Shown here: positions 23,257 through 34,049 of the stretch, piece after piece
How positions within the stretch are numbered: the first letter of the stretch is position 1
Layout of the letters: each line of letters opens with the position of its first letter
Source: Apiosordaria backusii
Taxonomy: Eukaryota > Ascomycota > Sordariomycetes > Sordariales > Lasiosphaeriaceae
Reading direction: 5' to 3'
Assembly (NCBI GenBank): GCA_030549205.1
Contig: JAUKTV010000004.1
Span: forward strand, 2,294,001 to 2,358,000
DNA: 64,000 bases
Position numbers and translations under genes: made by a program
The notes under the pieces: generated by a model
The model's input: the letters and a program-made list of their open reading frames with translations, nothing else
The model's database searches: none
Told to the model about the DNA's origin: nothing

Positions 23257-23775
23257 ATGTCACCTTCCTCTTTTCATCCCAAGGTTTACATTCGATTGCT
23301 TTACGACATAATCATTTTCTTATGCAAGCTCCCATTCTGGATTCTACATCGCGGTTTGGTCGCCCTCGAACGCCGTCATCGTCAGCTTGAGCGTGAATCT
23401 CTTGCCAAGCGAGAGGTGCCTTATTCAGTTCCTCATCTGCCATCTGCAACGGCATCCGAAGACGAAGCTCCCGGTCCCAGCTCTCCAACTGACTCTGAAG
23501 AAGACGAGCCGCTTGTTTTGATACCACCTTCACCAACACTGTCAACTGCTAATTCACCATCATTACCACCACCACCTTACCACAGTATACCGCAGCCACC
23601 TCAGCACGGTTCCCGGCCACCATCACCACCACTCCCCGACCAAAAGCCCCCCAACCAACACCACCTGCCACTACCAAAACAACCACCACCATGTCCTCCA
23701 AACACTTCCTCCCCAACCCCACCCACCTCCTCCTCACCTCCCTCCACTCCCAAACCCTCACCAACCCCTCCCTAG
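23257..23775 (+). CDS. Doubtful small proline-rich ORF overlapping the start of dihydroxyacetone kinase
   Basis: An ATG-initiated open frame of 172 residues in a different frame from the kinase, overlapping its first 85 bases. Residues about 9-30 form a plausible amphipathic or membrane helix (VYIRLLYDIIIFLCKLPFWIL). A basic heptad-like stretch follows (ALERRHRQLERESLAKRE), then an acidic Ser/Asp/Glu segment and a long Pro/Ser tail with a PPPPY motif. The N-terminal half looks protein-like. The Pro-rich tail could be a by-product of C-rich DNA over the kinase start. It may be a real small gene, a long upstream ORF, or chance. No family recognised. Confidence 0.35.
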   Translation: MSPSSFHPKVYIRLLYDIIIFLCKLPFWILHRGLVALERRHRQLERESLAKREVPYSVPHLPSATASEDEAPGPSSPTDSEEDEPLVLIPPSPTLSTANSPSLPPPPYHSIPQPPQHGSRPPSPPLPDQKPPNQHHLPLPKQPPPCPPNTSSPTPPTSSSPPSTPKPSPTPP

Positions 23776-25542
23776 CCCTCGACAGCCAAAATAAAATCCT
23801 CTACCGCCGCCCCTCCCAGTCCTCCGAATCCCAACAAGTCCACCTCATCTCGGGCGGTGGCGCCGGCCACGAGCCCTCCTTTTCCGGCTTTGTCGGCTCA
23901 GGCCTCCTGTCCGCCGCCGTGTCCGGTACCATCTTCGCCTCGCCCTCCGCAGAGCAAATACGCACTTGCCTCTTTTCCCGCTTGCCCCCCAATGCCGAAA
24001 CGCTTGTCACGGTGATGAACTACACCGGTGACGTCCTCAATTTTGGCTTGGCGGTAGAAAAGGCCAAGGTTGCTGGAAAAAAGGTGGAGATGGTGATTGT
24101 GGGGGATGATGTTGCTGTGGGTAGGACCAAGGGCGGAAAAGTGGGAAGGAGAGGGGTTGCGGGGACGGTGCTGGTTGTGAAGATTGCGGGGGCTTTGGCG
24201 AAGAGGGGATATAAACTGGAAGAGGTGGCCAAGGTGGCGAGGTTGGTGGCGGGGAATTTGGTTAGTGTTGGGGCTAGTCTTGGGCGGGTTCACGTACCGG
24301 GCAGGGCGGTGGCGACGGAAGATGAGGGGGAGAAGTTGAAGGAGGATGAGGTGGAGATTGGGATGGGGATTCACAATGAGGCTGGGGTGGGGAGGGAGAA
24401 GATGGAACTGAAGGACTTGGTGGGGAAGATGCTGAGGATGATGCTCGATAAAAATGATAAGGAGAGGGGGTTTGTAAATGTGAATTCGAATGAGGTGGTA
24501 TTGTTGGTGAATAACTTGGGTGGGGTGAGTGTGTTGGAGATGGGGGGGATCGTTGCTGAGGTGGTGAAGCAGCTGGGGGAGGATTGGAATATCAAGCCGG
24601 TGAGGGTGCTGAGTGGGACGTATATGACTAGTTTGAATGGGTTGGGTTTTAGTGTCAGTTTGTTGAATGTGGTGAATACGGATATTGGGGGGCCAGGGAT
24701 GATTGAGTTGTTGGACGATCCGTGTGAAGCTACGGGGTGGCCGGCGCAGATACCGAAGTCAACTTGGGAGGAGAAGAACCAGGCTACGAGGGAGGATGAT
24801 GAGGGGAATGGGGAGGAGGTGAGGGAGAGTGGGCTGAAGGTTGATGCGAAGGCTGCGCAGGAGGTGCTTACTCGGGCCCTGGAGGCGGTTGTTGCGGCGG
24901 AACCGGATGTGACGAGGTATGATACCATCGTTGGAGATGGTGACTGTGGGATTGGTCTCAAGAGGGGTGCTGAAGGTTAGTTTACTGGTTTTTTATCTTT
25001 ACGTGACAATTTTTTAACAAGCAATAGCCGTCTTGAAGCACATCTCTACCACGCCCCTGACCGGCGACGTCGTTGTTGATCTAGCCAACATTATCCCGGT
25101 CGTTGAGACGGAAATGGACGGCACCTCGGGAGCCTTGTACGCCATCTTCCTCAACGCCCTCATCGCTGCTCTGAGATCAACATCTCAGTCCGAGAAGGAG
25201 GCATCGTCGAAAGTCTGGGCCGCTGCGCTTCGCCAAAGCTGTGAGGCCCTCTCCAGATACACGCCGGCTCGCCCTGGGGATCGCACACTTGTGGATGCCC
25301 TGTACCCCTTCGTCTATATTCTTGAGAAGACGGGAGATGTCAAGAAAGCGGCGGAAGCGGCAGTCGCTGGTGCTGAGGGCACAAAGGGTATGAAGGCCAG
25401 TCTTGGAAGAACTGTTTACATTGGTGGTTCTGGGTTTGAAGAAGTTCCGGATCCCGGAGCTTGGGGCTTGGCCAGCTTTTTCCAGGGCCTGGCGGGGATC
25501 AAGAAGGCGGAGGATGACTCGAATGGATGGGAGAAGCTCTGA
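23691..25542 (+). CDS. DAK1: Dihydroxyacetone kinase (ATP-dependent, DhaK-DhaL fusion)
   Basis: Predicted 599-residue cytosolic enzyme that phosphorylates dihydroxyacetone (and glyceraldehyde) for glycerol use and detoxification. Exons are 23691-24975 and 25028-25542, with a 52-nt GT-AG intron (GAE|AVLKH). The N-terminal DhaK domain has HLISGGGAGHEPSFSGFVG (about 50-68), TVMNYTGDVLNFGLA and the GMGIHNEAG segment (about 223-231), whose His forms the covalent bond with substrate. The C-terminal DhaL domain has the Mg-ATP signature RYDTIVGDGDCGIGLKRGAE (about 407-426) and the downstream TEMDGTSGALY and RPGDRTLVDAL motifs. The start ATG has a good context (CCACCACCATGTCC). The coding strand is C-rich for the first ~300 bp and strongly G-rich afterwards. 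Confidence 0.96.
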
Positions 25543-25918
25543 GTTGATAGAGTACCAGTATTCCTCCGGGTAGAATGACTGTATGAAATCATTATGAACA
25601 ATTGATCATCTTTTACAAGACCAAAGTCTGAAAAGAGAAAGTGATGTGCTTGTAAGTGAGGGGCAGCTGCCCACAGCTGCCTAGCGGAAAAAATCATCCG
25701 ACGTCACTTTTTGACTGGGCCCCCTGGTCCCAAAGAGCACTGCTGAGACTTGCGCGGGCACCTTCGGTTCAGTAAAAGCTGTGCATCCCGCAGTTGAAAG
25801 ACAAAGTCGAGGACGAACCCGAGAACCGAACCGAGGGAGAACAGGCGTTGGCGCATTATTCACTCTGGTTTCCCCCCCATAGTTCACCGCCAGAGGGTTA
25901 ATCGCCTCCCATATTTAA
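25543..25918. other. Short intergenic region
   Basis: 0.38 kb between two + strand genes; no gene. It ends in an AT-rich CATATTTAAA word directly at the upstream ATG of the next gene. Confidence 0.6.
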
Positions 25919-27533
25919 ATGTTTCCCCAGGCGATTCTTGCCCGAGCAGCGGCTCCATGTCGCGCTGCCGCCGCCGTCAGACCTAGCTCTTCTTTCTCAA
26001 GCTTATCAGCCATGCCCCTCCGAGCGAAGCTGCTGTCTCAGCAGCAGCAACAGCCACAATCACGAACAGTGCGCCCCCTTTCCCCTCCCAATTACCACCA
26101 CTCCACGAGCTGCTTATACTAATATGCTCTCTGTCTAGATGGCCTCCGCCTCATCCCTAGCCCACTTCCCCCCCACGCCCGCAGACGAACCCGAAGACGT
26201 CGTCTTCCAATCCCTTTATGGGCTCCGCACAATCGAGCTCAACCGCCCCAAAAAGCTCAACGCGTTAAATGGTTCCATGATCCGGAAGATCGCCCCCCGA
26301 CTGTTGGAATGGGCCAAATCCGACATGGCCAACGTCATCGTCATGAAGGGCGCCGGAGACAAAGCCTTTTGCGCGGGGGGGGACGTCCAGCAGCTGGCCA
26401 AATGGAACCAAGACCCGGCCATCAACGGGCGGAAGAAATCCGCGGCGTATTTTGGACAGGAGTACAAGCTTGATCATCTGATTGCTACTTATCAGAAACC
26501 GTATATCGCGTTTATGGATGGGATCACCATGGGCGGCGGGGTGGGGTTGAGTATTCACGCGCCGTTTCGGATTGCCACGGAAAGAACGGTGTTTGCCATG
26601 CCGGAGACGACGATTGGGTTTTTTCCGGATGTGGGCGCGAGTTTTTTCTTGCCGAGGATGGAGGGGCAGGTTGGGACGTGGTTGGCGCTTACGAGCGAGC
26701 AGCTGACGGGGGCGAATGTGTTTTATAGTGGGGTGGCGACGCATTATTTGCATTCGACGAGTTTGAATGCTTTGGAGAGCAGGTTGGCGGAGTTGAGGTT
26801 TAGGGATTATGATGATTTGGACAGGAGGTTGGAGGTGGTGAATGCGACGATTGAGGAGTTTGTTACGGGGTTGCCGTATGATGAGCCGATTGCGGTGGCT
26901 GGGGAGGTGAGGAAGGCGATTGACAGGTGCTTTAGGTTTGATACGGTGGGGGAGATTATGGAGGCGCTGGAGGGAGAGATGAAGAACCCGGTGACGAATA
27001 AATGGGCGAGCAAGACGCGCGAGACGATGCACATGAGGAGCCCGACTTCGGTGCATGTCACGCTGAAGCAGATGAGGATTGGGGGGAAGTGGAATATTGC
27101 GTCGGCGTTCAAGAGGGAGTTTGGGATGGCGAGCAAGTTTATGGGTTATCCTGATTTCAACGAGGGGGTTACGGCCAGGCTTGTGGAGAAGAGGAAGCCG
27201 AAGTGGCGGCCGGCGAGCTTGGAGGAGTTTGCCAGCGAGGATAGGCGGCAGCTGGTGGATTCTTTCTTCCTGGAGGATGGCAAGACCAAGAAGCTGGAGC
27301 TGTTGAACGACGAGACGTACTCCGAGTACCCCTTCAAGAACTTTGGTGTGCCTACGGAGAAGGAGGTGGAGGACAAGATTGCCGAGGGCAAGGTCAAGAG
27401 CAAGGGTGAGGTGGTGGAGTACTTTGTGCGGGAGAAGAGGCAGAAGCAGGGTGTCAAGGAGGTCGTGAGCGAGATTTTGTCGAGGAAGACGCAGGAGGGT
27501 GAGGAGGGTCTGACTTGGGTGTACGAGGAGTAA
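25919..27533 (+). CDS. EHD3: 3-hydroxyisobutyryl-CoA hydrolase, mitochondrial
   Basis: Predicted 514-residue crotonase-fold thioesterase of valine catabolism, releasing CoA from 3-hydroxyisobutyryl-CoA in mitochondria. The yeast relative Ehd3 also copurifies with mitoribosomes. Exons are 25919-26068 and 26139-27533; the 70-nt intron has a GTGCGC donor and a clear CTAAT branch site. The leader (RAAAPCRAAAAVRPSSSFSS…) is rich in Arg, Ala and Ser and has no acidic residues, as expected for a matrix signal. An in-frame ATG at 26012 gives a shorter leader (MPLRAKLLSQ), and one at 26139 would give none. Family motifs: RPKKLNALNGSM, GDKAFCAGGDVQQL, FMDGITMGGGVGLS, FAMPETTIGFFPDVGASFFL with the catalytic Glu and Asp, and TSVHVTLKQMR. 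Confidence 0.94.
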
Positions 27534-28092
27534 ACTTACTATGTTGAAAAAGGGTAGAATTGTATTATATGAAAGCATAAGGAAGAACTGTCTGAAAGTG
27601 AAGTCTTTTGTGTAGCCTGAAAACTGATGAGTGTACAATGGCAACCACAGAAGGTTATCAGGGGGACGTACTCAGCAACCTGAAGTGTAACCTGGTTTAT
27701 AGTCGCAAACCGCTGGATGGTTGCTCAGTGCAGGGCCATAACTGACAGCTGGAGGTAGTAGCCAACTACAACGGATGGCTCGCGTGCTTTGGTCACTGGG
27801 TTCAGCCCCTTTAGGCGCTCAGGAGTGCCTATTTATCATGTTTTCGGGAGTCAACACTAGGAGCTTTGTATAATTCAAGTGCATAAAACTGTGTTGATTA
27901 TTGGCCCTTAAGCATCCGTGATTTATTCTCTCGAAATTTCCTCTTTGACCTTTTTATGTTGCAATAAGAATGAATTGTCGAAAATGTGTAAAAATATCCC
28001 CAAACCAAGATTCCCAGAACCCATATGAACCAGTATCCAATGCCATAACAGTCATCAACAACACACCCCGCACTCAGCAGAGAGGAAATATC
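27534..28092. other. Convergent intergenic region
   Basis: 0.56 kb tail-to-tail region; presumably both 3' UTRs. No gene seen. Confidence 0.7.
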
Positions 28093-29583
28093 CTACAAGA
28101 TGAGAAACGCACTCCCCCCGATCACCCCAAAAACCACCGCCGCCGTCATAAACCCCGCAGCAACCCTCTCCCCGGTAGTAATAGGCTTGAACTCCTTCCC
28201 CGTCATCCAGCTCCCCGGCCCCTGCGCACCACCATTCACATCCCCCCTACTTGTCCCTCCCGTATCCCCCGTCACAGGCACATCCACCCGATCAACCAAC
28301 GTCGACGCCACCGCGCTCAACGCATTCATTTGCTCTCCAACCCCATTCATCCCATCATACCCCCCTTCGTCCAACTAAACCCACACGCTGTCCCCGGCCT
28401 CCCGCGGAAAGGCTGCTCCCCCGGCGGCGCCTCCGTCGGCGACCCAGAACAAGCCTTCGCCGCGGCAATCGCACTGTTCGTCAAAAGCGGGGAGATGGTC
28501 TCGAAAGTATACGGAGCAAGTTGAGTAGTCCTCGCCATCCACCTGGTCAAGTACCCCTTGAAGCTCCTCTGATCCACGTCGCAAAACCCGGGCGGTTCGC
28601 AAAACTGCTCAAACATGACCCTTTCCCCATCCGTGCTGTTGGTGTAAAATGTTCTTCTGGTTGACTCCAAATGCCCATCCAGCCGGCGCTTCCAAATCGG
28701 GTTCCCATCGGTGAAATTGTACATCACCGCGGCACCGTGCATGAATATCCCCGCGTTGTACGTCCACTGGATCTCGTCAATCGAATCGCACGAGTTGTTT
28801 TCCTCTGGTTTGACAGTTACGCCGTCGAACACATCCCCGTCGCGGAATAACCCCGTTTGTTCCTGCCAGTCGTAGATTTTGGCTGCCCACTCCGCGTAGG
28901 TGACATTACCGGTAAACCTGGCCAGGCGGGAGGCGATGTTGAAGAAACACCCGTTGGAGATGGAGTTCCTGTAGTTGAACCCCCGGTTGAAACGGAAGAT
29001 TTGCCACGGTAACCCGCCCTCGCAGATGTCTTCGTTTTCCTCCCAGCGCTGGGCCCACTGGTTGAAGACCGCCTGGGCGAGGGCGAGGTACTGCGGCTCG
29101 TCTGGGGACGGGTCGGGGAATTTGAGCTCGGCGGCGGTCATGGCGGTCATGGCCCAGAAGCCTTGGTCGTCGTTACCCAATGTCCGGGTTTGGTTCCGGG
29201 GCATGAAGTCGCGGGTGGGCGCGGCCTGGTGGAGGATGGCTTGCTTGGTGATGGCGTTGTAGGTGGCGTCGCCGGTTAGCTGCCAGTAGTCGATGAGGGT
29301 GCCGAACATGGCGCCTGCTTCCCACCAGAAGTAGGGGTCGGGGAGGTTGCCTGGGGTGTCGCCTGTGTTGTTGCCTGTGTAGTATTTTACCAGGCCAAAG
29401 GCGATTTCTTTGGCGGCGGCTTTGACGGAGGCTGTGTGGGGTGAGGGTTAGTCGATGATACAAGATAGGGGGGGAGGGAAGAGGAGTTAGTAACTAACCT
29501 TCGTCTCCGATGGCCATGTCAATGGCTGTGACGCTCTGAACTAACAGGCCAGCAGCCCCCAATAACCCAGCTAATAACCTCAT
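28093..29583 (-). CDS. GH76 mannan endo-1,6-alpha-mannosidase (DFG5/DCW1 type), frame broken at 28360-28365
   Basis: A GPI-anchored cell-wall enzyme of glycoside hydrolase family 76. The Dfg5/Dcw1 group is thought to link GPI-protein glycans to wall glucan. Exons are 29583-29499 and 29431 downwards; the 67-nt intron has a TACTAAC-like branch site. The N-terminus MRLLAGLLGAAGLLVQSVTA is a signal peptide. Family features: NLPDPYFWWEAGAMFGTLIDYW, NDDQGFWAMTAMTAAEL (with the catalytic Asp pair region), GLPWQIFRFNRGFNYRNSISNG, QWTYNAGIFMHGAA and ACGFSW. As written, the frame stops at 28347 after SWTKGG. The expected continuation (YDGMNGVGEQMNAL… through the GPI signal AAGFMTAAVVFGVIGGSAFLIL) lies in another frame ending at 28093. 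The switch is at a run of six C (G on the coding strand), where one more base would restore a single frame. Confidence 0.9.
28360..28365 (-). other. Homopolymer at the frame break of the GH76 gene
   Basis: Six C on the + strand. Upstream coding ends …CGFSWTKGG; downstream coding resumes as YDGMNGVGEQMNAL in the frame reached by one added base. No GT-AG intron of workable length spans the switch. Confidence 0.8.
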
Positions 29584-31136
29584 GGTATCGAATGTGTGTG
29601 TCTAAACAAGAAAATAAAACAAATAAAAAAGAATCGAAGAAGCCCCTAACAATCGATGCCAGAGGAGCAAGGCACCCAACCACAGACAGCGTCAGAGTTC
29701 AGGTAAGCCAAGGTAAGCAGCGAGACAGGTGACCGTCCATCCGTAGGTGTGTGTATGTACCCAGTATGTCTGGCTGTCTGTCCAACAATGTCGAAGCTAG
29801 GTAATCCGAACCGTTGAATCAGTTCCCCTTTCTCTTCCAACCTCGTTGCCAATACGTTGGTGTGTCGAACCCCTTAGTATTTAGGTATCGAATTGCAATC
29901 GGTCCCCCCAAGTTTCAACCTGAATTCCGTCCCGAGTCGCTGAACAGTTGACGCGCGGCCGGCCGTGGGTGTGTGAGAGTGAGCAAAAGAGCCAAGATAG
30001 TAACCTCGTATCGTGAACCTCCAACGAAAAGTCCGCCCCCAGGTCAGAAGGATTCGAAATGCTCCAGCAAAACGTGCCGAGAGTATGTAAGAAGTGAGAT
30101 TCGAAATTCGAAATTCGACAAAACAAGGGCACAGCCTCCAAAGAACGTAATCGTCAAGTCGAAAAGAAATCGTTGTAACAGCTCGCAAAACCTAACCCAG
30201 AGGTATATGTGTAAAAAACGAACGCTCACCGACCGTCTAGGCGGGGGGGTTGTAATCGAAACGAAGATAAAAGAGAGAGATAAAAAGAGAAGGAAAATCA
30301 CACCTCTATGCCATGTACCACACCTTCAAAAAGTTATGGCAATGGACAACAGGCGGTGGTGTAGAAAGGAAGAAGAGAAGAGCAAGAGAAAGGATGGGAT
30401 GACATCGGATCTTCCCTGCCAAGTTTCACAAACCCATCCAGCCTAGACCTGGATGAAAGAGCGAGAGACAAAAGGAAACAAAACACATGAATCTCACCCC
30501 AAGCCAAGTGCAACTGCAATTTGCTTGTTGCTGCGCGCTTGGCAGACTTGACATGTCGACCCCAAACCTGTTGTGTTTCAGATGCCCGTTGAGGTCGTCC
30601 CGGATGGCTGTGCAAAGAGCAGAGCGACCCCTGTTTCTGGGCCATCCCCCCACTGCCGCGAATCGCCGTCGGGTGACAGACAAGAAATGCGGGGGCTTCT
30701 TGGGGTGAGATCTGGATGTCTTGGCATCAGGGAGATCTGTGATTTTTGAGGATTGAAGTGCTCTTGTCCTTGATATATCTTTCTGGTGATCAATTATGCT
30801 GCGGATCAGATAGTTGTTAGCTAAACAATCCTGAAAAGACAGTGAATTATTGAAATATACCCTCACCGGCTTGTCGTTGAGTTGGAGCTCGGAGGCGGAG
30901 GACAAACAGTTGACCCCTGAATTGATGACAGCACATTGACCACCACATTAGTATGCCAAGGCTCGAATGTTTCCAGACCATGTCCACAAGGTATGTACAA
31001 CTTCACTTGATCCGGAGAAAATGTTCATCAGCTCCTTTTTGTCTATCCTCTATATACATCATAACAGTAACGGCATCATGCGCTCGAAAAAGGCGCTACG
31101 AAATGGGTATCCAGACGCTCCTCATCATACAACAAC
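29584..31136. other. Intergenic: upstream region of the GH76 gene
   Basis: 1.55 kb between two minus-strand genes. The longest open frame (+ strand, about 29973-30446) is Lys/Arg-rich, lacks family features and starts without a conserved context, so it is not called. No RNA gene recognised. Confidence 0.65.
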
Positions 31137-32240
31137 TTAGTGCTTGCACCCGTGGGCGCAGGCCTTGTGCTTCTTGCTGGGCTTGCCGCCCTCCTCCTCC
31201 TCATCGTCCTCAGACTCGTCGTCCTCGTCGTCGCTGAGGTCATCGCTCTCCTGGGCCTGGGCTGATTGTGGTCGTTAGCATTTCTGCAGTGGTCAACTCT
31301 TTGAAGAAAGGCACTTACTAAAGTACTTCAGGGCGTTGGGCCAGAGGTCATCAGCAATGGCCATGGCGACCGTGTCACCCTGAGGGAAGATGTCAAGGTC
31401 CTCCTCATCCTCCCAGTCCTCGTCATCCTCGTTCATTTCCTCATCCTCGTCCTCGACCTTCTCGCCGGCCTGGCGCTTCTTGCGGTCCTCGGCCTCCTTC
31501 TTGAGGGCCTCAATGTTCTCCTCGGCAGAGACTCTCTCGCCAATGAAGCCGAAGAAGCAGAAGAAGCTCTCAGCGCCAGTGGCCTCAGCTTCGAGCTTCT
31601 CCTTGAGCTCCTTCTGCTTGGGGGTGAGCTCCTTCTTCTCCTTGCCCTCCTTCTTGGGGGCGGCCTTCTCCTCCTCCCAGGCAGCCTTGGCGAGGGACAG
31701 GAGACCGTTGGTCAGGTCCTTGCCGGCCTTCCACTTGATGTCGACGGGCTCGCTGACATAGCCGACGAAGCCGTCCTTGCCGTGGCGCCACCAAAACTTC
31801 TTCTCAATGACCTTGTCCTCGAAGTGCTCGTTGTCGTCGAACTCGAAGCGGATCGAGACGCTGCGGGGGTCACCGCCCTCAACGGGGGTGTCGATCTCGA
31901 AGCGCTTGACGTCAATGGACTTGAGGGCGCCGAGGATGATCTGAGAGTCGGAGGGCTGGATGAACTCATCAATGTCCATGGGGGCCTGCTCGAAAACAAG
32001 GGGCCAGAAGTGTTCAATCTTGGAGACGATCTGGGCACGCTTGACATAGAGATCCTTGGAGAGGTTGTACTGGTGGCGGACTGGAAGGGTTGAAAGTCAG
32101 TATTTACGACTGTCGCAAAGACGTAGCAGCGGTCGCAAGGGGAATAACTTACTGGTCTCGGTCTCGACATCATCGAACTCAGCCTCGATCTCGGCGAGCT
32201 GATCGTAGGTAGCAAGAATCTCCTCGGCGGTGACAGCCAT
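31137..32240 (-). CDS. NAP/SET-family histone chaperone (Vps75/SET-like)
   Basis: Predicted 324-residue nuclear histone chaperone. Exons are 32240-32153, 32080-31319 and 31261-31137; introns of 72 and 51 nt have GTAAGT donors. The N-terminal dimerisation helix runs MAVTAEEILATYDQLAEIEAEFDDVETETS|IRHQYNL, interrupted here by intron 1. The earmuff domain follows: KIEHFWPLVFEQ, FIQPSDSQIILGALKSIDVKRFEI, SVSIRFEFDDNEHFEDKVIEKKFWWR and LWPNALKYF. The insertion between these parts is Lys/Glu-rich, and the acidic DEDEEMNEDDEDWEDEEDLDIFPQG stretch, given here as family context, is typical of NAP proteins. The C-terminus is acidic and then ends KHKACAHGCKH, an unusual Cys/His tail. Known relatives bind H2A-H2B or H3-H4 and assist acetyltransferases. 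Confidence 0.93.
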
Positions 32241-34049
32241 CTTGTCTGATGTAGATGGAAAGAGTATGGGTAAACGGTCAAAAGTTGGCCGAGATGGGTT
32301 GAGTGAGAGATGTGAGAATAAGATATGCGGTGAAGAAGCAGAAAAAGAAGTGCCGTGGGACAGAAGGTACGTTAGTTTTTAAGCTACTGGCGACTGATAG
32401 ACTGGAAAGGCAAAAAAAAAAAGTTCTGCCCCTCCCCCTCGTCGCAGGCAGCCTACCAGAATCGCATCAATGCAGCGCGGGGTCCTGCCCTTCCATCTGC
32501 CCTGCCAAAGACTTGGGAATTGGAGCTTGGCATCCACAAAAAATGTGAAAGATAGTGGGGTGGCACGAACGGCGGAGACCCGGGACCCTGCCAAGCCAGG
32601 TGGGGCCGTTATGCGCTTAACGGCGAGCCATTTGCCGGCCTGTCCGGCACGAGAGGTATCCCGGGTTTCTTCCTGTTCATTAAATATCCGATTGCTCGTG
32701 TTCTTACTGAAAAATTTTTTTTTTCAAGATATAGGTGACGATGCCAAAGGGCCCTCTAGGCTGTTGATTACCGCCGGTCGATGGAGAAGTAACTGATTCA
32801 GGTGCCAACATTGAGGCTAGTGAGCACTCAACCAAAGACGGCAGGCTTCCATCACGATCATCTAAATGGTACGCTGATGGGCAACATATGTTTAAAACAA
32901 GACTGTCACAAAGCCACAGGAATACCATCTCTTAGACTAGTCTCAGCCTCAACTTTTATAAAGCTATCGAGAGCTGATGGCGGGGTAACCCCCACTGTAC
33001 AGTGCCGTTACGCAATGGGAAGCTCTCACAGGCCGTGTCAGCCAGTGTCATATGTCACTGGCAGCGTGGAGGTCATGAACAACCCCCGCGGATGTTCGAC
33101 TTACACAAATAACCTCTTAAAAGCCCAGCTGCCCCCTTTTCAAAACAAATCCATCTCATGTCAACCTCACAGCCAGGGCAGGACACGAACGCGTGGAGGC
33201 AGCATACCAACAGCAACTCTTACCGCCAGTCTGCAACACCGAGGCCCCTTGCCTTCCGCTATCGGGCTGTCTCGTCGGAACCAGCTGCTTTATCAGTTTC
33301 CGTTTCATCCATCCATCACAGCGCATCTGCGAGCAGTTAATCTGCCGACCATGGCTTATCTCCTTTTCGCAAGCAATCACAATGCATTGTGTCATTGCTC
33401 CCGAAGTCGGGACCGTTCTTTTCTTCTGCCCAAGGTTATCGACGGCCTTGGGGATTAGGGGGCGCTCAGGGTCTCGCTTTGTCCAGTCGGACACTCCGCA
33501 ATTGACTTTCTCTTAGTCAAGAGATGGCGGTCGCTGCCAGCACTGTCAGCGCGTGACTGCATCACCTTCCCAATAACTCGTTTTCAGGTGTCATCCCGAG
33601 TTCATCTCCTGCCTTACCGGTGAGCGTTTGAGTAAAGCGGCGGTTCACTGCCGATGGAGGGACTGATGTGACGACGAAAAGCCGATCCGAACCCACCCGC
33701 TTCCGGGTCGCTCACCGGCCACTGGAGCTCTCACTGAAATACTGAAAATCTCATACAAAGATAACACAGTTTTGGGAAACAACTCAGTTTTCTCTGCGAA
33801 CAAGAAACTCGTCGTAATATCACTTCTTTAATCGTAGTATTAACAGTTGGCGGATACACAGGGAAGGAGGCTCATTCGTTATCACTTGAGAAATAGGAAG
33901 GTATAAAACACGCCGCCGTGTTCTCCACCTAGGGACAACCCTACTACAACCTACCGATCCTTCAGGCATATAAACAGCCTCGAATCCAACAGTACCTCAC
34001 TTGCTCACGTTTTAATTCAGTTCAGCTTCACATCAAGACAACCAGCAAA
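32241..34049. promoter_or_regulatory. Divergent intergenic region, NAP-type gene / asparaginase
   Basis: 1.8 kb between head-to-head genes. Several open frames (for example + 32802-33458) have no family features and begin with non-ATG or poorly placed codons. A TATA-like word lies 140-150 bp before the asparaginase start. Confidence 0.6.
33901..33908 (+). promoter_or_regulatory. TATA-like box of the asparaginase gene
   Basis: GTATAAAA lies about 148 bp upstream of the ATG at 34050, in an otherwise non-AT-rich stretch. Position and sequence fit a core promoter; no transcript start is known. Confidence 0.5.

Noticed and set aside
26265..27644. 459-codon minus-strand open frame
   Set aside because: It lies antisense over the well-supported hydrolase gene and encodes Arg/His/Leu/Pro-rich shadow sequence with no domain.
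32802..33458. 218-codon + strand open frame
   Set aside because: Non-ATG start, no recognisable domain, competing frames on both strands in a divergent promoter region.
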